A stretch of DNA of 35,054 nucleotides. Origin: a virus. This document shows positions 30,981 to 35,054 of the stretch, one piece after another. The stretch covers positions 1-35,054 of IMG/VR virus record IMGVR_UViG_3300031885_000068. The stretch is one strand, 5' to 3'. Position 1 is the stretch's first letter. Every line of letters starts with the position of its first letter. The notes beneath the pieces were generated by a model, which ran no database searches, was not told the origin of the DNA, and worked only from the letters and a program-made list of their open reading frames with translations. A program made the position numbers and the translations under genes.

Positions 30981-31940
30981 TTACTGATTACGTTGTAAAT
31001 GCTGGAGTTCCTCCGCCTCAAATTTTGGTTCTTTCTGGCTATCGTAAACGCCAGACGAGTCTAGGATGTCGCGCTGCGCGTCAAACTCAGCGTCGGCCCC
31101 TACTACAGCCGCCTTGCCTTCCCTTTGCGCTTTGGGAGGCGTTCGGTTGTTAAACTCGTATGCTGATATTTCGAGGTTTTTAAGCTTCGGATGCGTCTTA
31201 TAGCCCATATAAGCATCATGCTGGACAATGTAAGTTAACCCTAGTTGCATCATTAGCCGCTGTGCCGCTTCTGGTTTTTTAGCCTTATCTAGCGCAAAGT
31301 AATGAGACTTGTTTTGGTCCTCGCTCTCTTCAACTGTTGACCCCGGAAACGACTGTAAAATCGGCTTTGGGACTTCAACCTTGGCCTCTACCGGCTTGGT
31401 TTCAACTAATTCAAATCGTGGCTCCCCTGCCCCGTTCTCTTGGTATTCGGCGGGCATTTCCTCCTTAGTGTAAAGGCCGCCCAGCTCCTGCGGAAACGCT
31501 TTTCTAAGCGCTAAACTCTCAGCGCACTTGCTTAGCATCAGCCTCGGCATGGTTTTCCAATTGCCATACTGCTTGGCATATTCCGAGAAGTAGGCTTCTG
31601 CTACGGTAGGCCGTGATCGGTCTTTCCTGTAAGCTTTAGCAATCACCTTAACCAGCTTTCCGGATTCCTCTATCGTCTCAACTTCCAGCCCGTCAAATTG
31701 CGGATGACTGTTAGCGATGGCATAATAGCCGTTGACTCCCGTCATCATTTGCACCTGGCCGTTTTGGGTTTTAATAAACCAGATTTCACGTTTGAAAGGG
31801 TTTAGCCCGGTGCTCTGCGCAATGCCTGCAAACATTGCAAACTCGGCATCCGTAGCACCCTTAGCAACAGTTTCTTTCAGCGTCTTAATTGTCGCCGGAT
31901 TTGTGTAATCTAATTTAATTGTAAGATTTTTGTCAGTCAT
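30981..31940 (-). CDS. bet: Bet/RecT-family single-strand annealing protein
   Basis: The protein has 319 residues. The family core is clear: GLNPFKREIWFIKTQNGQVQ at 45-64, then TGVNGYYAIANSHPQFDGLE at 67-86, and MPRLMLSKCAESLALRKAFP. It promotes annealing of complementary strands for recombination and concatemer formation. Residues about 175-319 form an extra C-terminal region of polar, Glu/Lys-rich sequence, longer than lambda Bet (261 aa). No lambda-type exonuclease gene is recognised; the VRR-NUC protein is the nearest candidate partner. The ATG follows AAAGGTGAATT, 18 bases after the upstream stop. Confidence 0.85.
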   Translation of the reverse strand: MTDKNLTIKLDYTNPATIKTLKETVAKGATDAEFAMFAGIAQSTGLNPFKREIWFIKTQNGQVQMMTGVNGYYAIANSHPQFDGLEVETIEESGKLVKVIAKAYRKDRSRPTVAEAYFSEYAKQYGNWKTMPRLMLSKCAESLALRKAFPQELGGLYTKEEMPAEYQENGAGEPRFELVETKPVEAKVEVPKPILQSFPGSTVEESEDQNKSHYFALDKAKKPEAAQRLMMQLGLTYIVQHDAYMGYKTHPKLKNLEISAYEFNNRTPPKAQREGKAAVVGADAEFDAQRDILDSSGVYDSQKEPKFEAEELQHLQRNQ

Positions 31941-31957
31941 AATTCACCTTTTATTTT

Positions 31958-32206
31958 TTAAAAACAGCAAACGGCTTGACGCTTAGTTGTACCATCTGGC
32001 AGCGCCAAAATATAAATCGTATCAAAACTGCACTGATCATCATTACCATTAGTGCAGGCGTCAGATTGATATTTTTTAAGTTCCTGCGGCTCCCCAGTTT
32101 TTTTTGCTAGCTCAAAAATCAACGCGACCCTTGCCGCCTCCTTGTCAACTTTCGATTTTAGCCCCTCAAGTTTTTCGATTGTTATATAAGCTGCTTTTTT
32201 ATCCAT
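31958..32206 (-). CDS. First gene of the early operon, unknown
   Basis: The protein has 82 residues, with ATG preceded by the site GAGGAAACAGT. The N-terminus is helical (AAYITIEKLEGLKSKVDKEA, then ARVALIFELAKKTG). The C-terminus has Cys (SDACTNGNDDQCSF, AVCCF). It is the first gene after the early promoter, so it may act on the host or on transcription. No known family. Confidence 0.5.
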   Translation of the reverse strand: MDKKAAYITIEKLEGLKSKVDKEAARVALIFELAKKTGEPQELKKYQSDACTNGNDDQCSFDTIYILALPDGTTKRQAVCCF

Positions 32207-32230
32207 ACTGTTTCCTCGTTTTAAAATAGA

Positions 32231-32259
32231 TTGACAAGGTGTCTTGTCTCTGTTATCAT
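32231..32259 (+). promoter_or_regulatory. Sigma70 promoter for the XRE operon
   Basis: TTGACA (32231-32236), 17-base spacer, TATCAT (32254-32259): close to consensus. The start would lie near 32266, giving a 74-base leader to the 32340 ATG. Its -35 box is inside the palindromic operator, so autorepression is expected. Confidence 0.65.
32233..32248. promoter_or_regulatory. Palindromic operator over the plus-strand promoter
   Basis: GACAAG-GTGT-CTTGTC is a perfect 6-bp inverted repeat with a 4-base spacer. It overlaps the -35 box of the plus-strand promoter (TTGACA, 32231-32236). A CTTGTC half-site also overlaps the -35 of the minus-strand early promoter (32282-32287). This is likely the operator of the XRE repressor encoded at 32340. 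Confidence 0.6.
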
Positions 32260-32260
32260 T

Positions 32261-32289
32261 AGATTAGATCAGTCGACGAATCTTGTCAA
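32261..32289 (-). promoter_or_regulatory. Early promoter of the minus-strand operon
   Basis: On the minus strand, TTGACA (32289-32284), 17 bases, TAATCT (32266-32261). Start near 32254, about 48 bases before the 32206 ATG. It faces the plus-strand promoter: the two -10 boxes lie side by side, so RNA polymerase cannot use both at once. The -10 is weaker than consensus. Confidence 0.5.
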
Positions 32290-32339
32290 CATATCTTTAT
32301 AGACTAGGCGCATTTATTTAGCTAGAATGGCATAACGCT

Positions 32340-32546
32340 ATGAATTGTTTAAAGAATTTAAGAAAAAAACTAGGTTTTACTTTCAACGAAATGGGAGCAA
32401 AAACAGGCATTTTGCCACAAACTTTGTGGGCTATCGAAGCTAAAAAGTATAATTTTAGCCTTTCAACTTTAATCAAGTTAAAGCAAAGTTTAAAACTAGA
32501 TTGGAGTGAATTAGGGAAGATGATAGAAGAGGAATTTAAGGAATAA
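32340..32546 (+). CDS. XRE-family repressor (HTH)
   Basis: The protein has 68 residues and is an HTH of the lambda Cro/XRE class: KKLGFTFNEMGAKTGILPQT, then LWAIEAKKYNFSLSTLIKLK. The HTH covers nearly the whole protein, with an acidic end EEEFKE. It is one of only two plus-strand genes. It should bind the operator in the divergent/face-to-face region and switch the early operon off. No cleavable (CI-type) C-terminal domain is present. Confidence 0.7.
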   Translation: MNCLKNLRKKLGFTFNEMGAKTGILPQTLWAIEAKKYNFSLSTLIKLKQSLKLDWSELGKMIEEEFKE

Positions 32547-32547
32547 A

Positions 32548-32802
32548 ATGACAACAAACATATACGGCGGAGAGCTGAGCGAAACATTAAAAGACGCGGT
32601 ATCCCGGCTAAGCCAAAAGCCGCTTAATACTTGGAAAGTAGCAGAACCATTACGAACTGCAGCGGCGCTTGTAGAATGCCGCGATCCCAGAATCGACGGC
32701 ATCATTAAGGACGTGGGAGAAAAGGAGCTGGCGCATATGATGGCTGCGATCTTTTTGGGCCTGCTAGACCGGATCAACACGTTCTCAGAAACTGGATTTT
32801 AG
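32548..32802 (+). CDS. Unknown protein in the repressor operon
   Basis: The protein has 84 residues, SD AAGGAATAAAATG, one base after the repressor stop. Helical with MTTNIYGGELSETLKDAVSR and a C-terminal ELAHMMAAIFLGLLDRINTF. No family recognised. Co-expressed with the XRE protein, so a modulator of it is plausible. Its 3' end overlaps the end of the convergent lipoprotein gene by 4 bases. Confidence 0.5.
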   Translation: MTTNIYGGELSETLKDAVSRLSQKPLNTWKVAEPLRTAAALVECRDPRIDGIIKDVGEKELAHMMAAIFLGLLDRINTFSETGF

Positions 32803-32999
32803 TGGCCGAACGTTACGTTGACGCGCTGGCTGCCCATAGCTCCGGTAGTTTTGTAATTCCCATAAGGATGAGGATATTTTTGAACATGCCACTCTGGCTC
32901 TTGGCCTGGCAACCAAGCTTTTTGATCTCGGTTCCAATATTGTGGCTGCGGCATACAAGCAGACAGGCAAACGACAATAAGTAGTGTTAGTATTTTCAT
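32799..32999 (-). CDS. Small lipoprotein with its own promoter (possible superinfection-exclusion protein)
   Basis: The protein has 66 residues. Signal peptide MKILTLLIVVCLSAC ends in lipobox LSAC with Cys15. The mature part is short and aromatic/Pro-rich (MPQPQYWNRDQKAWLPGQEP, then YPHPYGNYKTTG). SD AAGGGGTGAG is excellent. It is separated from the lysis genes by a terminator and has its own sigma70 promoter, a moron-like arrangement. T5 Llp-type lipoproteins of similar size mask receptors on infected cells; an outer-membrane spanin is the alternative. Function inferred. Confidence 0.65.
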   Translation of the reverse strand: MKILTLLIVVCLSACMPQPQYWNRDQKAWLPGQEPEWHVQKYPHPYGNYKTTGAMGSQRVNVTFGH

Positions 33000-33017
33000 A
33001 ACTCACCCCTTTAGCTG

Positions 33018-33046
33018 ATTATACACCCTACCCTACTTTTACTCAA
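33018..33046 (-). promoter_or_regulatory. Promoter of the lipoprotein gene
   Basis: On the minus strand, TTGAGT (33046-33041), 17 bases, TATAAT (33023-33018). The -10 is a perfect consensus, followed by the AAGGGGTGAG ribosome site and the ATG at 32999. Start near 33011, leader about 12 bases. Likely constitutive. Confidence 0.75.
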
Positions 33047-33109
33047 GATAATAAATAGTATCTAAGCTATTGATATTGCTATGCTTATCCTGCCGGCATT
33101 TTGGGCAAC

Positions 33110-33143
33110 AAAAAAGCGGATAGCCTGGTCAGAGGCTATCCGC
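33110..33143 (-). terminator. Intrinsic terminator after the lysis genes
   Basis: GCGGATAGCC at 33116-33125 pairs with GGCTATCCGC at 33134-33143 (10 bp, loop 8). On the minus strand it is followed by TTTTTT (33115-33110). It lies 25 bases after the endolysin-holin stop and should end the late transcript there. Confidence 0.88.
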
Positions 33144-33167
33144 GAAAAGAGGTAAGATCGTTTATTT

Positions 33168-33398
33168 TTATGGAAGAATCTGTTTTTGCGCAATCCGTTT
33201 TTCTACCAAACTCCAGCCTTGGGCGATTAGGTATAGCAATACTGCAATTAAAATCTGAGTTGTGCCGTCGGTCCACTGGTTAACCAGCGTAGGGTCTAAT
33301 CCGATCCCAACTAGCACGCCAGCTAGCAATGTCATTAGTTTTCGAATTACGCTTTTCCCAACACTTCCAAGTATCCACTGCTTAATTTTTTCAATCAT
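33168..33398 (-). CDS. Holin reading frame with its own start (inside the fusion)
   Basis: ATG at 33398 follows GGGGG by 9 bases, so independent initiation is plausible and would give a 76-residue holin: MIEKIKQWILGSVGK, two membrane segments (about residues 25-40 and 48-65) and a basic end. The pattern resembles small phage holins of the Pam3-gp28 type. It would let the enzyme cross the inner membrane. It is the in-frame 3' part of the endolysin-holin reading frame. Confidence 0.5.
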   Translation of the reverse strand: MIEKIKQWILGSVGKSVIRKLMTLLAGVLVGIGLDPTLVNQWTDGTTQILIAVLLYLIAQGWSLVEKRIAQKQILP

Positions 33399-33881
33399 GT
33401 TTTTTTTCCCCCAAAGATTAACTTCATCAAATTTATCGAGCATTGCTTCAATGCCATTGATCTGATTTCTTCGCTGATTACCGTATCCGCTTGCATGTCG
33501 CTCCAGGACCCGCGTAACGTAGTTTGCTGTTTCTTCGGGGACGTGAAGTTGATAATAGTCCCAAGTCTGGCCAGGATATTTTTCCAGAAGTTTTTTAACA
33601 TTTCCCATTCCCCAGTTATAGGCGGCTAGTGCAAGTTCGGTAGTTTCAAACATGTTTAGCAAGTGCGCTAGATAGGCCGAACCAATTTTGACATTTTGCT
33701 CTGTGTCGAATGGATCGTAAGGCTCTTTGATTTTAAGCTTAGCCCACCATTCCCGCCCGGTTGCAGGCATTAGCTGCATCAGCCCACAAGCCCCTACAGG
33801 GCTTTCAGCTTGCGGATTGAACGCGCTTTCGACAGATATCACAGCCCTAACCAGTCTGCGAAAACTATCCGATTCAAACAT
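33168..33881 (-). CDS. Endolysin (SLT lytic transglycosylase) fused in frame to a holin-like membrane domain
   Basis: The protein has 237 residues. Residues 1-140 are an SLT domain: catalytic Glu18 in AVISVESAFNPQAE, GLMQLMPATG at 33-42, and AYNWGMGNV near 86-94. It has no signal peptide. Residues about 162-237 look like a small phage holin: MIEKIKQWILGSVGKSVIRK, then a short membrane helix LMTLLAGVLVGIGL and ILIAVLLYLIAQGWSLVEKR. The join lies at GGGGGAAAAAAAAC before an internal ATG (33398). One A fewer would end the enzyme at TGA overlapping that ATG. Real fusion, slippage site or sequencing indel are all possible. Confidence 0.75.
   Translation of the reverse strand: MFESDSFRRLVRAVISVESAFNPQAESPVGACGLMQLMPATGREWWAKLKIKEPYDPFDTEQNVKIGSAYLAHLLNMFETTELALAAYNWGMGNVKKLLEKYPGQTWDYYQLHVPEETANYVTRVLERHASGYGNQRRNQINGIEAMLDKFDEVNLWGKKNMIEKIKQWILGSVGKSVIRKLMTLLAGVLVGIGLDPTLVNQWTDGTTQILIAVLLYLIAQGWSLVEKRIAQKQILP
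33398..33415 (-). other. G5A8 homopolymer junction between endolysin and holin domains
   Basis: On the minus strand the sequence is TGG GGG AAA AAA AAC ATG in the endolysin frame. It contains A AAA AAC in the correct phase for -1 slippage. A -1 shift would add H-D and stop, giving an enzyme without the holin part. Loss of one A from the DNA or mRNA gives GGG AAA AAA ACA TGA, a stop overlapping the holin ATG as ATGA. Confidence 0.6.
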
Positions 33882-34128
33882 GTTTAATCACTGCCCAAAT
33901 AACACTAACTGCTACCGAAATAAGCACCCCTATTTTCGCGAGAGACTCAGCCCTTCCAAAATTAGAGGCTTTTTCATGTTCATGTTGGCGAAGTAAGCAC
34001 ATGTCTTTGGTCACAAAACGCTCATGGAGATCGCACCTAAGCTCGTTCATAGCGCTAGTTAAATACTCCACTCTTTCCGAGATTCTAATTAGAAGTTCCT
34101 CGTTTGTTTTGTGCGTTGCTTCTAACAT
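33874..34128 (-). CDS. Small protein with C-terminal membrane anchor in the lysis block
   Basis: The protein has 84 residues from ATG 34128 (a TTG at 34143, directly after the upstream stop, would add 5 residues). The N-terminal 55 residues are a charged helix (ELLIRISERVEYLTSAMNEL, then RCDLHERFVTKD), followed by a C-terminal membrane segment (AKIGVLISVAVSVIWAVIKH). This is the layout of XhlA-type lysis accessory proteins. The stop overlaps the endolysin start by 8 bases. Confidence 0.55.
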   Translation of the reverse strand: MLEATHKTNEELLIRISERVEYLTSAMNELRCDLHERFVTKDMCLLRQHEHEKASNFGRAESLAKIGVLISVAVSVIWAVIKHV

Positions 34129-34143
34129 TGCACTATCCAGCAA

Positions 34144-35054
34144 TTACACTTGGGCATTATTGATAACAATCCAATTGCTAGCGGATACGCATTTAAAAAG
34201 CCCCCCAGATTGTTCATGAAGATAGACGTAGTCGTTAGTACTGCGAGGCCAGATAGATCCTCCGCTCTCAGGGTATATCTTTAGCCAGGCTGCTCCAGCG
34301 TTGCTGTTACTAATATAAATTTCTCGCCCAACAATTGTTGTGGCTGGTAGGATTAATCCGCTGTCATTGGCCCCTGTAGCATTAACAAACTGCTTACTGA
34401 TAGCGGTCGCAGTCCCCTGTGTAGTCCCCGCTCCAACCGGCGATTCTACGCCAGTCCCGTCCTGAATGCCCTGCGTGTAGATTGAAGCAACCCTATGAGT
34501 TGAGTCGCCAATATATTGTGTTAAGTCCGCTGCGGGGACTAATTGAAGATTAATAGTCCAAGTGTTTTGGGTTAATAAAATGAAATTGGTTCCATCATAG
34601 ATGACATCTTGAACGCATCCAGCCCTCACTTCCCCAGCCGCTAAGTCTGCCGCTGGAAATGCCTTGATCGTCTTAGCGCCCAAACTGTTAACGTTTAGCG
34701 TTGTAATTCCCGAGTTGGTATATCCAGCTAAAAACGCAAAACGTTGTCCAGCTACATAGGCACTTGGGGCTATCGTAACACTAATGGCGTGGGTATTAGC
34801 CGATCCCGTTGAAGTGCCGCCCCAGAGCAAGGTGCTGTTAACTACCTGCGTAGCGCTAACTGAGTCGGTCAAAGCCGATCCAGTAGTTAGCCCGGTTAAT
34901 TTCTTGCTATTCATCGGCAAATTAGCGCTTGGGCTATTCTGCCCATCCCGCGCTACGCAGTTTTCAATAGCATTGCAGACCGTAGTAAACATCGTATCAA
35001 ACGCGGTCTGATCCGGCGCCGTTTGTTGACTGCATTGGTTGTCAGACGGAACGT
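34144..35054 (-). CDS. Tail fibre protein, main part (N-terminus at 184-1 across the junction)
   Basis: This is the rest of the roughly 320-residue fibre protein; in this copy it is open at the right window edge. Features: NLPMNSKKLTGLTTGSALTD near the start, the repeat-type AYVAGQRFAFLAGYTNSGIT, and LNVNSLGAKTIKAFPAADLA, AGCVQDVIYDGTNFILL, all typical of phage fibre shafts (y-x-x-G...NtG-x-T-L-N-v-n...yDGt-x-F). The C-terminal beta domain (GREIYISNSNAGAAWLKIYP) ends SNWIVINNAQV. It follows the ejection protein and precedes the lysis genes. Probably one of two fibres with the 15259-16707 product. Confidence 0.75.
   Translation of the reverse strand, partial: VPSDNQCSQQTAPDQTAFDTMFTTVCNAIENCVARDGQNSPSANLPMNSKKLTGLTTGSALTDSVSATQVVNSTLLWGGTSTGSANTHAISVTIAPSAYVAGQRFAFLAGYTNSGITTLNVNSLGAKTIKAFPAADLAAGEVRAGCVQDVIYDGTNFILLTQNTWTINLQLVPAADLTQYIGDSTHRVASIYTQGIQDGTGVESPVGAGTTQGTATAISKQFVNATGANDSGLILPATTIVGREIYISNSNAGAAWLKIYPESGGSIWPRSTNDYVYLHEQSGGLFKCVSASNWIVINNAQV
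34923..35054. repeat. Right copy of the 132-bp terminal direct repeat
   Basis: Matches bases 1-132 with one mismatch (34928 C; position 6 T). Perfect identity runs 126 bases from 34929 to the end. The right copy encodes Ser and the left Asn at the same codon of the fibre. Confidence 0.93.

Noticed and set aside
32318-32587. Minus-strand 89-codon frame opposite the XRE gene
   Set aside because: Ser/Phe/Leu-rich shadow of a Lys/Leu-rich HTH gene; the plus-strand protein has a clear HTH and a promoter.
33395-33601. 68-codon minus-strand frame ending at the ATGA of the holin start
   Set aside because: It is an alternative frame of the SLT domain. Its stop at ATGA is useful only as the point where the enzyme would end after loss of one A; the rest is not the enzyme sequence.
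1-35054. tRNA genes, CRISPR arrays, insertion sequences and attachment sites
   Set aside because: No cloverleaf-like segments, regular spaced repeats, transposase frames or integrase were seen on reading; absence by eye is not proof.

Overview
The window is an essentially complete genome of a short-tailed (podovirus-type) tailed phage. Bases 1-132 repeat bases 34923-35054 with one mismatch, and a single tail-fibre gene reads across that junction. The sequence therefore closes to a circle of about 34,922 bp: a circularly permuted or terminally redundant phage, or a circular contig with overlapping ends. There are no tape-measure, sheath or tail-tube genes. Portal, scaffold, coat, adaptor, nozzle and internal virion proteins are present, as in P22/T7-like virions. 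Two predicted lipoproteins with lipoboxes and a signal-less SLT endolysin point to a Gram-negative host, which cannot be named from the sequence. No integrase, DNA polymerase, RNA polymerase or tRNA was recognised.

Almost every gene is on the minus strand, packed with ATGA, TAATG, TAGTG or 8-17 nt stop/start overlaps, so transcription runs right to left around the circle. The early region (32.2 to about 22.5 kb) starts at a promoter near 32261-32289. It holds a Bet/RecT annealing protein, a double-HTH protein, small membrane proteins and a lipoprotein, a Lin1244-type replisome organiser whose gene carries iteron-like repeats (candidate origin), a helicase-loader-like protein, a Fis-type HTH protein overlapping a VRR-NUC nuclease, a phospholipase A2-like protein and many small unknowns, including a tandemly duplicated gene pair. 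The late region (22.5 kb down to 1) holds an HTH protein, a ParB-methyltransferase fusion, both terminase subunits, portal, a collar-type fibre, a glycosyltransferase, small head genes, scaffold, coat, decoration, adaptor, nozzle and ejection proteins. Across the junction it continues into a second fibre and the lysis genes (34.1-33.2 kb), ending at a strong intrinsic terminator at 33110-33143.

Between that terminator and the early promoter lies a 0.9-kb control island. It contains a small lipoprotein with its own consensus-like sigma70 promoter (possible superinfection-exclusion gene). It also contains a two-gene plus-strand operon led by a 68-aa XRE repressor, and a face-to-face promoter pair with a palindromic operator.

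The most unusual items are: an in-frame endolysin-holin fusion joined at a G5A8 tract, where one base fewer would give the ATGA gene overlap seen elsewhere in this genome; a lambda-O-like origin candidate inside the replisome-organiser gene; the control island; a motif shared by several consecutive virion proteins; and a PLA2-like early protein. All functions are read from sequence motifs and gene order; no database search was possible.
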